NCBI GenBank assembly: GCA_016938475.1
Contig: JAFGUP010000368.1
Span: 1-39,317 of the forward strand
Length of the DNA: 39,317 nt
Direction of reading: 5' to 3'
From: Sphaerochaetaceae bacterium
GTDB lineage: Bacteria; Spirochaetota; Spirochaetia; Sphaerochaetales; Sphaerochaetaceae
The position numbers and the translations under genes were made by a program. The notes under the pieces are model-generated. The model did not search any database and was not told the DNA's origin. It saw only the letters and a list, made by a program, of their open reading frames with translations. Positions within the stretch are counted from its first letter, which is position 1. Every line of letters starts with the position of its first letter. Of the stretch, positions 1 through 6,946 are shown one piece after another.

Positions 1-1575
1 CAGACAACGCTTCCGGAAGTCACCTTCACAAGAACCGGGTATACCTTTGCCGGATGGGCGACCACGGCAGCAGGAAGTGTGCAGTATACTGATGAAGATA
101 GCTATACGATGGGAACCTCTGATGCAACGCTGTACGCGAGGTGGACACTGACATCCTATACGATAACGTATACGTTGAACGAAGGAACGAATCATGAAGA
201 CAACCCGTCTTCCTATACGATCGAAAGTAGTTTGATCACGCTGAATGACCCGACACGGGACGGCTACAGCTTCTCAGGATGGTATAGTGATGCCGGGTTT
301 GAGACATCCTTATCGACGATTCCAACCGGATCCACCGGGGATGCCAGTTTCTATGCGAAGTGGAGTGCGAACAGCTTTACCGTCACCCTTGATCAGCAGA
401 GCGGGAGTGGTGGAACTGAATCGGTGAGCGCGACATATGATGAGGCGATGCCGTCTTCCCTCACTGCACCCTCACGATCAGGATATACCTTCGGCGGCTA
501 CTATGATGCAGTGACCGGAGGGACTCAGTATTACAGCTTTACGATGACGAGTGTGAAGGACTGGGACAAGACAGTTGATACGACGCTCTATGCGAGATGG
601 ACACCGATATCCTATACGATAACGTATACGTTGAACGATGGAACGAATCATGAAGACAACCCGTCTTCCTATACGAGCGAAAGTAGTTTGATCACGCTGA
701 ATGACCCGACACGGGACGGCTACAGCTTCTCGGGCTGGTACAGTGATGCAGCGTTCGCCACAGAGGCGTCAACGATTGCTGCCGGTTCTGATGGTGATAA
801 GAGTTTCTTTGCGAAATGGACGGCTGACAGCCATAGTCTGAGTTTTGATGCCAATGGCGGTGTCGGAACGATGGACTCGGTGGATCTGGATACCGATGAA
901 CAGTCAACGCTTCCGGAAGTCACCTTCACGAGAACCGGGTATACCTTTGCCGGTTGGGCTAAAACTGAAGATGGAAGTGCGGAGTATGTTGATGAAGATA
1001 GCTATACGATGGGGACCTCTGATGCAACACTGTATGCGAAATGGACGGAACTTACCGTAGGAGGTCCCGGCCCAGCTAGGGGCTTGATATTTTATGACAA
1101 AGGAACTTACAGCGATGGATGGAGGTATATGGAAGCAGCACCGAAATCGACAGAATGGACGAAAAAAACATATGGTGCTTATGAAAATTCTGTAGGCTAT
1201 CCTTGGGCCATAGGAACAGAAATTGGCACTGGAAAAGCGAATACCGAAGGCATTTACAGTTGGATCGAAGGTCAGACAGCCCTTCCGCGCCGTGACGAAT
1301 ATATAGCAGATTATGCAGCAAAACTCTGCTTGGATCTTGTGTACAATGGCTATAGTGATTGGTTTTTGCCGTCAAAGGATGAATTGAATGAGATGTATAC
1401 GAACTTACACGCGCAGGGGAAAGGTGAATTTACAGGAGGATCCAGCGACTATTATTACTACAGCTCCTCTGAATATAATAGATATAACGCGATGGCTCAG
1501 GACTTCAGACAAGGTTACCAGAACGACATGATGAAGGATTCTGAATTTAGCGTTCGTGCAATACGGGCTTTTTAA
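1..1575 (+). CDS. InlB-repeat / DUF1566 surface protein, 5'-truncated by the window
   Basis: The frame is open from base 1 to a TAA at 1573-1575, giving 524 visible residues; the start lies outside the window. The first about 345 residues are tandem InlB-type beta-grasp repeats (Listeria-Bacteroides repeat, Flg_new), each ending in a GYxFxGWY or GYTFAGW motif followed by a short loop and A-K-W or A-R-W. The order is type D (partial), A, B, A', D', so two repeat types occur twice. After residue about 350 comes a DUF1566/Lcl-type domain with YNGYSDWFLPSKDEL near residues 445-460 and SVRAIRAF at the C-terminus, the usual close of that family. Such proteins are normally exported and act in adhesion or cell-surface display; the export signal would lie upstream. 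The specific ligand is unknown. Confidence 0.85.
   Translation, partial: QTTLPEVTFTRTGYTFAGWATTAAGSVQYTDEDSYTMGTSDATLYARWTLTSYTITYTLNEGTNHEDNPSSYTIESSLITLNDPTRDGYSFSGWYSDAGFETSLSTIPTGSTGDASFYAKWSANSFTVTLDQQSGSGGTESVSATYDEAMPSSLTAPSRSGYTFGGYYDAVTGGTQYYSFTMTSVKDWDKTVDTTLYARWTPISYTITYTLNDGTNHEDNPSSYTSESSLITLNDPTRDGYSFSGWYSDAAFATEASTIAAGSDGDKSFFAKWTADSHSLSFDANGGVGTMDSVDLDTDEQSTLPEVTFTRTGYTFAGWAKTEDGSAEYVDEDSYTMGTSDATLYAKWTELTVGGPGPARGLIFYDKGTYSDGWRYMEAAPKSTEWTKKTYGAYENSVGYPWAIGTEIGTGKANTEGIYSWIEGQTALPRRDEYIADYAAKLCLDLVYNGYSDWFLPSKDELNEMYTNLHAQGKGEFTGGSSDYYYYSSSEYNRYNAMAQDFRQGYQNDMMKDSEFSVRAIRAF
154..275 (+). repeat. Direct DNA repeat, type A (second copy 610-731)
   Basis: The 122 bases at 154-275 recur at 610-731 (offset 456) with only two mismatches by eye: the third base of a GAA/GAT codon and the middle base of an ATC/AGC codon. 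Both copies are in the same frame and encode the first half of InlB-type repeats. Near-identity at synonymous positions suggests recent duplication or gene conversion rather than protein-level conservation alone. Confidence 0.85.
901..1044 (+). repeat. Direct DNA repeat, type D (first copy 1-144)
   Basis: Bases 901-1044 match 1-144 at an offset of 900. The ends are almost identical, with a cluster of differences in the middle (about 960-992) where residues ATTAAGSVQY in copy one become AKTEDGSAEY in copy two. Both encode the GYTFAGW repeat type. The patchy divergence fits gene conversion between repeats. Confidence 0.75.
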
Positions 1576-1808
1576 CAGTTCAGCTTTCAACCCAGGTGAA
1601 TGGGAGAGGAGGCAAGGGGCTTAAGCTCCTACATTTTACACAATGAGACATATACTGAATGTTCTGTTAAAGTCTACGTGAAATCGGCTGAACGAAATTA
1701 TCCCTCACAGACAGAGCGGTGTTCAGATGATAGGAGCGGATAGCGTCTGGTGGGTAGCGAGATGCAGGTTAATCAGGAAAGGTACGCATCTGGTTTCCCT
1801 AGAATTCT
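1576..1808. other. Intergenic gap between convergent genes
   Basis: This 233-base gap separates the InlB-repeat gene from the response regulator, whose 3' ends face each other. I see no coding sequence. A near-perfect 16-bp palindrome centred on GCTTAAGC lies at 1615-1630, but it lacks a loop and T-tract and is not a convincing terminator. Confidence 0.5.
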
Positions 1809-2468
1809 CTACAGGTGCTCTTTGCCCTCTTCGAGATGAGAGTGCCAGGCGATTGCGTAGAGGGTGAGCTCTTCTATTGATGAGAAGCTGAGTTTGAATT
1901 TGATGTTCTCGATATGGGTGCTGACTGTACTGTTGGTGATGTGAAGCTCTTCTGCGACTTCTTTGACATTGCGGCCTGTGGCGAGAGTGTTCATCACTTC
2001 TATTTCTCTCTTCGTCAGGAGCTCATAAACCTGTAGGATAGATAATTCTCCGGGCTGTCGTGTCTTGGTCGGGGTCTGACTGGTCGGTGCGAGGAAGATG
2101 TTTCCTTCATGCACTGCATGAATCGCTTCAATCAGATATTCTGAGACCTCATGTTTTGATAAAAAGCCCCGGGCCCCAAGACCAAGGACCTTCCTGACAA
2201 TACCGGGACCCGTGAGCATCGAGATGCTCAGGATCTGTGTTTTGCTCCTTTCTCGTATGATTTTTTGAATAATGGTCAATCCCGTGTCACGTGATTCCAT
2301 ATAGAGATCCAGCAGTAGGATGTCAGGGTGCGTTTCTTTCACCAGCATGAGGGCCTTTTCACCAGAGGCGGCCTCACCGATAACAGTCAACTCTGAGTCG
2401 GTTTCAAGTATCGCCTTGAGCCCAACCCGGACAATATCATGGTCATCAGCTATTGCGATCGTAATCAT
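1809..2468 (-). CDS. NarL/LuxR-family response regulator
   Basis: This 219-residue protein has a receiver domain at residues 1-120: acidic pair D8-D9, phospho-acceptor D54 in LLLDLYM, and the conserved lysine in GFLSKHE. A LuxR-type helix-turn-helix follows at about 150-210 (LTKREIEVMNTLATGRNVKEVAEELHITNSTVSTHI). The length is typical of the family. It should bind DNA as a dimer when phosphorylated by the adjacent kinase. Its ATG overlaps the kinase stop codon (ATGA at 2465-2468), so the two are translationally coupled. The nearest likely targets, the InlB-repeat and secreted-protein genes on either side, are only a suggestion from position. Confidence 0.92.
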   Translation of the reverse strand: MITIAIADDHDIVRVGLKAILETDSELTVIGEAASGEKALMLVKETHPDILLLDLYMESRDTGLTIIQKIIRERSKTQILSISMLTGPGIVRKVLGLGARGFLSKHEVSEYLIEAIHAVHEGNIFLAPTSQTPTKTRQPGELSILQVYELLTKREIEVMNTLATGRNVKEVAEELHITNSTVSTHIENIKFKLSFSSIEELTLYAIAWHSHLEEGKEHL

Positions 2469-4360
2469 GTCTCTTCCTCGTTCTTATTTGTATCAGCTTT
2501 TCCGAACGGGATCTCTGCCTGTACTATGAAGATTCCTTTCGGTCGGATCGATGTATGCAGACGACCGCCGAGCTCAGTTATCCGCTGGCGCATGATCTCG
2601 AGGCCGTGGCCTTCTTTTCTGTGGTCACTGAAGAGATTGGATCGGGCTCCATCATTCAGTACCTGCAGATATAGGATATCCTCCCCTTCCTGAATGGTTA
2701 TCGTTATATAGGTAGGCTCTGCGTGCCGGCACGCGTTCGTGATCGCTTCGCGCACAACGAGGTAGATCTGCTCCGCCTGTGTATTCCATGAATCGTTCGG
2801 TACGTAACATACTTCGGTATGTACATCGATGCCGTATGTATAAGCTGCATCTTCTGCCATCTCCGCGATGGCTTCTTTGAAGCCCACCTCTATCAGCCGC
2901 GGTGAGCCGAGTCCATCCAGCATGTTCCGTATCTCCCTGTTGATGTCCTGTGATACATCCCGTAGCCGGCGAATAGTGTTCTGGTCTTTGGAAGAGGAGA
3001 GGAGCAGGGACTCTGCCAGGAATTCCATGCCGTAGGTCAGCTGTCCAAGTCTGTCATGCAGATCGTTCCTCAGTTTATTCCTGATCCGGGCATCTTCATG
3101 TATGATGAGGCTTTTTGCTCTGTCGGTTCGTTTCTGTGCATCCAGACGTAACCGTACCAGAAAGAAGCTGTGAATGATCGCGAAGATGCAAGTTGCTATA
3201 GGTACAACTAGATAGTCATATCGTCCGAAGAGTACGGCATTCGCATCATGCACTATCGCGTACAGAAGAATGCTGTCTCCCGCAAGGTGCGCGATGTTCC
3301 ACCATGAGATACCCCCATCATGCAGGGATGGGATGATGTTCTGCACATGGCGGTACAATAGAGCGCTCATGATGCCGAATACGAAGACATAGAATGGGAA
3401 GCTTATGTAATAGGAAACGGTGAAAGGGAGGAGAATGGTTAGAAGGGAAAGGGCGAGGGAAAACCAGAAAAAAATGAGTAGCTGAGGTCGGATATGTTCT
3501 TCCAGTTCTTTATAGGAGCGAAAGAAGAAGGCTGCTGCAAGGTAGTAGAAGATAAACGATCCCTTTTTGACGAGGATATAGTCGATGTCGGGAAGAAACA
3601 TCATAATTGTGTAGGTGTTTCTCATGAGATTGCCGACTGCAACAGCCCCTACCGCTGCCGCCAGACAATAGATCATCCTGCCTTTTTCGAGCTGCAACCC
3701 GAGGGTCAGATTATAGAATGCCACGAACACAAGAGCACCGAACATCGTAAGGTCAAGGGCTGTGGCTCCAGCGTGCATGCGTTCGAGAAATGGATCACGC
3801 GCGATGAATACCGGATCCCAGATGCCTGTCCGTGGATGAACAAAGTTGCTGATTTGCACCGAAAGCCTGTTCCAACCAGCGTGAGGGGTAAGAAGATAGA
3901 CCCGCCCTCGGGCAGAGGGCTGTGCCAGTTCGGGTGCTTCTCCGTATGTTCCCTGCTCCCCTATGAGAGTATCGTTGAGCAAAAAACGGGCACTCGTGCT
4001 CACATTCCGTGTGTAGAGGTTGTATTCCCGGTTCGCATCGTCAGGTTCAAAATATATATCCAGAAAGAATGTCCCATATCCCTGATCCCATGCTACTGAG
4101 GGTACACTCTGAAGACTCGCCGCATCATCAGGGTTCCGTTTGAGAAGCCACTTTCCATCCAGCGTGTAGATCTGACGTGGGTTCCCATCCGCTGGCCACA
4201 CAGCCGTACCTTCAGTGACCGCAAGCGTGTGTGCGTTGCTGGGAAATGGTTTATATGAAAGGAAAGTGATCAGAACAATCATGAACACGGTGATCATCAC
4301 ACTGAGACCTGTTCTTCTTCTGCTCTGTAACGCGTTTCTTTTCATCACACTGGCTATCAT
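2465..4360 (-). CDS. 7TMR-DISM-like sensor histidine kinase (HisKA_3 type)
   Basis: This 631-residue membrane kinase is the probable partner of the downstream regulator. An N-terminal membrane segment (about 18-38) precedes an extracytoplasmic beta-rich region (about 45-190) like the DISM extracellular domains, then about seven membrane helices at 200-410. The cytoplasmic part has a HisKA_3 dimerisation box, RNDLHDRLGQL, with phospho-acceptor H435, and a C-terminal HATPase_c domain with N-box VREAITNACRHAE and a G-box around GHGLEIMRQR. DISM-type receptors often sense small carbohydrate-like or envelope ligands; the ligand here is unknown. The first ATG (4360) has a weak AGG eight bases upstream; an ATG at 4345 is an alternative. 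Confidence 0.88.
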   Translation of the reverse strand: MIASVMKRNALQSRRRTGLSVMITVFMIVLITFLSYKPFPSNAHTLAVTEGTAVWPADGNPRQIYTLDGKWLLKRNPDDAASLQSVPSVAWDQGYGTFFLDIYFEPDDANREYNLYTRNVSTSARFLLNDTLIGEQGTYGEAPELAQPSARGRVYLLTPHAGWNRLSVQISNFVHPRTGIWDPVFIARDPFLERMHAGATALDLTMFGALVFVAFYNLTLGLQLEKGRMIYCLAAAVGAVAVGNLMRNTYTIMMFLPDIDYILVKKGSFIFYYLAAAFFFRSYKELEEHIRPQLLIFFWFSLALSLLTILLPFTVSYYISFPFYVFVFGIMSALLYRHVQNIIPSLHDGGISWWNIAHLAGDSILLYAIVHDANAVLFGRYDYLVVPIATCIFAIIHSFFLVRLRLDAQKRTDRAKSLIIHEDARIRNKLRNDLHDRLGQLTYGMEFLAESLLLSSSKDQNTIRRLRDVSQDINREIRNMLDGLGSPRLIEVGFKEAIAEMAEDAAYTYGIDVHTEVCYVPNDSWNTQAEQIYLVVREAITNACRHAEPTYITITIQEGEDILYLQVLNDGARSNLFSDHRKEGHGLEIMRQRITELGGRLHTSIRPKGIFIVQAEIPFGKADTNKNEEET

Positions 4361-4729
4361 ATCCGATACCTGAGCTCTTGGCGAGTCAATTTATGTTCGT
4401 AGAGACACCTCCGCGCAGGGATTTCGTGCTTCAGGCAAAGGAGGCTGTCATTATCCTCTTATTCACCGAATGAACCCTGATTGCACTTCTTTTCGTATCG
4501 ACATGTCTTTGTCCATGTCCTGCCCTTCTTCGAGTAGGGGTATATGAACATAAGACATTAGACACAAAATAAATGGAAGAAATGCAATGTTTTCATAGTT
4601 GGATATACAATAAATATATCCATTATGTATGGCTTTAACAGGGTTTAGAGTGTAAAAAATGGAAATAATTCATTTTATTTAATTGAAATAATTGTTTCAA
4701 TATTTTTTTCTCTATTCTCTGAAAAAGAT
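4361..4729. other. AT-rich divergent intergenic region
   Basis: This gap of about 370 bases lies between the divergent kinase operon and the secreted-protein gene. I see no convincing gene. The half from about 4540 is strongly AT-rich compared with neighbouring coding DNA. It contains an 8-bp inverted repeat TGGATATA/TATATCCA at 4600-4607 and 4615-4622 and a second one near the promoter (separate entry). A promoter for the kinase operon must lie here, but I could not pick a convincing -35/-10 pair. Confidence 0.5.
4682..4701. promoter_or_regulatory. Inverted repeat, operator candidate
   Basis: A perfect 7-bp inverted repeat, ATTGAAA-N6-TTTCAAT, ends 28 bases upstream of the -35 box of the secreted-protein promoter. 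Its position would suit an activator. No regulator can be assigned from sequence; the neighbouring LuxR-type regulator is one possibility. Confidence 0.4.
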
Positions 4730-4758
4730 TTGACATAAGTTTTGTTGATATGTATTAT
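4730..4758 (+). promoter_or_regulatory. Sigma-70-type promoter of the secreted-protein gene
   Basis: TTGACA (4730-4735), a 17-base spacer and TATTAT (4753-4758) form a near-consensus promoter. The expected start of transcription is about 4765, leaving an untranslated leader of about 27 bases with a GAAGGAAG ribosome site before the ATG at 4792. Confidence 0.8.
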
Positions 4759-4791
4759 TATAACAGCATGTGTAAAAAAGAAGGAAGATGT

Positions 4792-5394
4792 ATGAAATAT
4801 ATTAGTATCACGGTACTTCTGGCACTTTCCCTGTTCATGGTGTACTCCACTCCGGTTTCGAATGATCCTACACTGACCCTCAAGGCCTCTGTTTCCGGAG
4901 ACTTGTTCCATGGGTTTTCGACTGTCGACAGTACGAATTCCAATACGGCACGTCAGGTTATCACATCGTCACAGGTCGGCGATCAGCTGAAAACCGGGAT
5001 TGATATGGAGTCTTCACAAGCTCAGGACGTCGGCTTTTATAATATCCTCACCACCAGTGCAAACCAGGTAAAGGTGACACTGAAGGTGTCGCCGATGAAA
5101 GCTGTACTGGGAACAACGAGTTATTATGTTCCCTACCTTCTCAGCTATGAGGAATCACACGGGACAGGGAATGTAGATGTTGACGGGAACGGTCAGATTG
5201 GCAGCGATACGCTATCTCCCTCCACGACAAATCCCGGTGATGTTTCAAAGCAGATTCTGCATACTGGTAGTCATGGTCTCAGGTGGAAGACCTTCGCTCT
5301 ATCGGTAACATTCAACGGTGATGAGAACGAATCCTTTGGTCTGCCTGAAGCGAATTTCTCAGGTACGGTTGTTGCTCAGATCACAACCTTCTGA
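4792..5394 (+). CDS. Small secreted protein of unknown function
   Basis: I do not recognise this 200-residue protein. Residues 1-20 form a classical signal peptide (MKYIS, then a hydrophobic core ITVLLALSLFMV ending near YSTPVS), so the product is exported. The mature part is rich in Ser, Thr, Val and Gly with alternating hydrophobic residues, suggesting a beta-sandwich like fimbrial or coat proteins, with a closing strand GTVVAQITTF. The start at 4792 is chosen over an in-frame ATG at 4750 because it has a GAAGGAAG ribosome site and begins the signal peptide. The strong promoter suggests an abundant product. No partner secretion genes are adjacent. Confidence 0.75.
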   Translation: MKYISITVLLALSLFMVYSTPVSNDPTLTLKASVSGDLFHGFSTVDSTNSNTARQVITSSQVGDQLKTGIDMESSQAQDVGFYNILTTSANQVKVTLKVSPMKAVLGTTSYYVPYLLSYEESHGTGNVDVDGNGQIGSDTLSPSTTNPGDVSKQILHTGSHGLRWKTFALSVTFNGDENESFGLPEANFSGTVVAQITTF

Positions 5395-5421
5395 TCTGAA
5401 AAAGGTTGTTTGTTCAGAGAC

Positions 5422-5446
5422 CCCGAATCTTCAGAATGAATTCGGG
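5422..5446. terminator. Hairpin between convergent genes
   Basis: CCCGAAT (5422-5428) pairs with ATTCGGG (5440-5446) around an 11-base loop, and AGAG/CTCT flanks can extend the stem with bulges. It sits 27 bases after the secreted-protein stop and about 180 bases from the stop of the convergent DUF438 gene. There is no T-tract, so it is a weak terminator candidate. The rest of the 5395-5623 gap shows nothing else. Confidence 0.35.
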
Positions 5447-5623
5447 ACCTCTTCAGATAGGTCCTCTGTCTCGTGGTATACGCAATCAGTGTAAGGATCA
5501 GGAACATGCTCTTCTGGATACGGTACTGTAGGAATTCTCCTTTTTCCCCCGATCCATTGGTGAATGTGCTCGAGTGCGGCATCTTCCTATCAATCATCGT
5601 CTGGTTCGGTCAGTTTCTGCGCC

Positions 5624-6853
5624 TTACCAGTCAAGGAGTTTCTTGTCCCCGCTGATAGCCTGGATGGGGGCGATGTTCTGTGCAACTTCAACAGTTCCCA
5701 TATATTCTTTTTTCTCGTTTCTTATCGCGAAGTATCGGATGTGTACATACACTTCACCCAGGTGGAGGTAGAACTCGGCCACATCCCGCGCACCGCTCTT
5801 AAAATCGTTCACGATCCGCTCGACGATGTGCACACTGGCAGGTGGATGACAGTTTGCGACTTCTCGTCCGATGATGGCGAGGGTTCTCGGGAAGATCCTC
5901 TCACTTGACTGACTGAAGTAGGCTACCCGGTCATTCTTATCTACGAAGGTGATATCGACAGGCAGGATGTTCAGCACAAGGGTGAGTTCTTCGGGGGTGA
6001 AATGCCCGCTCGGTAGCGTGATGAGTCCTTCGGAGAGTTTGGCTTGTACCTCTTCGCTCTCTTTCTCGGGTTCCCAGGTATGTTCTGATTCAACATAGGA
6101 ATCGGCGAACTCGTCGATCCCATCTGCAATGGTCTTCCACTCATGCGGTGTGAAGATCTCGGAGACCATAGGGATGAGGATGTCGTTCTCCTTGATGATC
6201 ATCTCGGAGATCTTATCCTTCGCAGCAGCGAAATCCGAAACGAAGGTCTCCCGGGTGGTTTCATCGGGACGGCCGGAGTCCATCAATCCATCGAAGGTCG
6301 CTCTGAGCGACTTGACCATACCGCGGATCTCATCATCAACACCCCACATCACCTGAGGGGGGGCTGTGATCCCGTGGTTCTCCATCAGAGGGAACCAGAG
6401 GTTCTCCTTTTTTGCATAGTGGGAATCAAGTTTCTTCAGATCAGTCAATCCGTCCGATAAGCGCTTCAGTGCAGAGATATCTCCACGGGAAAGTGCTGTG
6501 ATATCGGCTTCCAGTGTCTCAAGCAGGTGTGAGATGTGTTCATTCTCCTTCTTGAGGATCCATGCAGGATGACCGAGCGTCTCATCCATCTTCTTCGCAC
6601 CATGGATGTCTGCAACAGAACCATGGACAAGTGCGGAGTGGACGTCACAGAGCCTCTGGACCTCTTCAACGCTCACTTCACCCTCTTCGATGAGTTTCTT
6701 CTCGGCATCGGCTATCTCATCGGCACCGACACCCTCGAAGGCCTCGGCGAATTCCTTCTTCACCGCTTCAAACTCTTCTCCACTGTGAAGTTTTTTGATC
6801 ATATCTTTGAGAAGAGAACTTCTCGTATCGCTATTCTGTATTTCTGCACTCAT
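5624..6853 (-). CDS. DUF438 / hemerythrin / PAS domain protein
   Basis: This 409-residue cytosolic protein has an N-terminal DUF438 helical domain (about 10-90), a hemerythrin-like HHE domain (about 90-240, with HPAWILKKENEHI, DSHYAKKENLWFPL and IIKENDILIP supplying His and Glu metal ligands) and a C-terminal PAS domain (about 290-400, with LPVDITFVDKNDRVAYF and CHPPASV). Proteins of this layout are usually linked to sensing or scavenging NO or oxygen, or to repair of iron-sulfur damage; that role here is inferred. The start at 6853 has AGGAG ten bases upstream and begins at the conserved N-terminus; the ATG at 6925 would read through the palindromic operator. Transcribed alone behind a candidate Crp/Fnr-type site. 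Confidence 0.87.
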   Translation of the reverse strand: MSAEIQNSDTRSSLLKDMIKKLHSGEEFEAVKKEFAEAFEGVGADEIADAEKKLIEEGEVSVEEVQRLCDVHSALVHGSVADIHGAKKMDETLGHPAWILKKENEHISHLLETLEADITALSRGDISALKRLSDGLTDLKKLDSHYAKKENLWFPLMENHGITAPPQVMWGVDDEIRGMVKSLRATFDGLMDSGRPDETTRETFVSDFAAAKDKISEMIIKENDILIPMVSEIFTPHEWKTIADGIDEFADSYVESEHTWEPEKESEEVQAKLSEGLITLPSGHFTPEELTLVLNILPVDITFVDKNDRVAYFSQSSERIFPRTLAIIGREVANCHPPASVHIVERIVNDFKSGARDVAEFYLHLGEVYVHIRYFAIRNEKKEYMGTVEVAQNIAPIQAISGDKKLLDW

Positions 6854-6884
6854 GTCGTGTCTCCTATCCATTCCTGATAATGAT

Positions 6885-6931
6885 AGCATACAACGGACAA
6901 AAAGAATATTCAGTTGCAATTGCAACTGAAT
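6885..6931 (-). promoter_or_regulatory. Crp/Fnr-like palindrome and promoter of the hemerythrin gene
   Basis: A perfect 24-bp palindrome occupies 6908-6931; its core is TTGCAATTGCAA and its outer arms read ATTCAG and CTGAAT. On the minus strand a TATGCT -10 box lies at 6890-6885, predicting transcription from about 6878. The palindrome centre is then at about -41.5, the position used by Crp/Fnr-family class II activators, and it replaces a recognisable -35 box. The regulator is inferred, perhaps an HcpR/DNR-like NO sensor; none is encoded in this window. Confidence 0.6.
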
Positions 6932-6946
6932 GTGTGTTTCTGCAGA

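Noticed and set aside
1615-1630. 16-bp near-palindrome as a terminator of the InlB-repeat gene
   Set aside because: It has no room for a loop and no T-tract. It is reported only as part of the gap.
3494-4099. 201-codon plus-strand frame
   Set aside because: It is antisense to the membrane part of the histidine kinase and has no promoter, ribosome site or recognisable domain.
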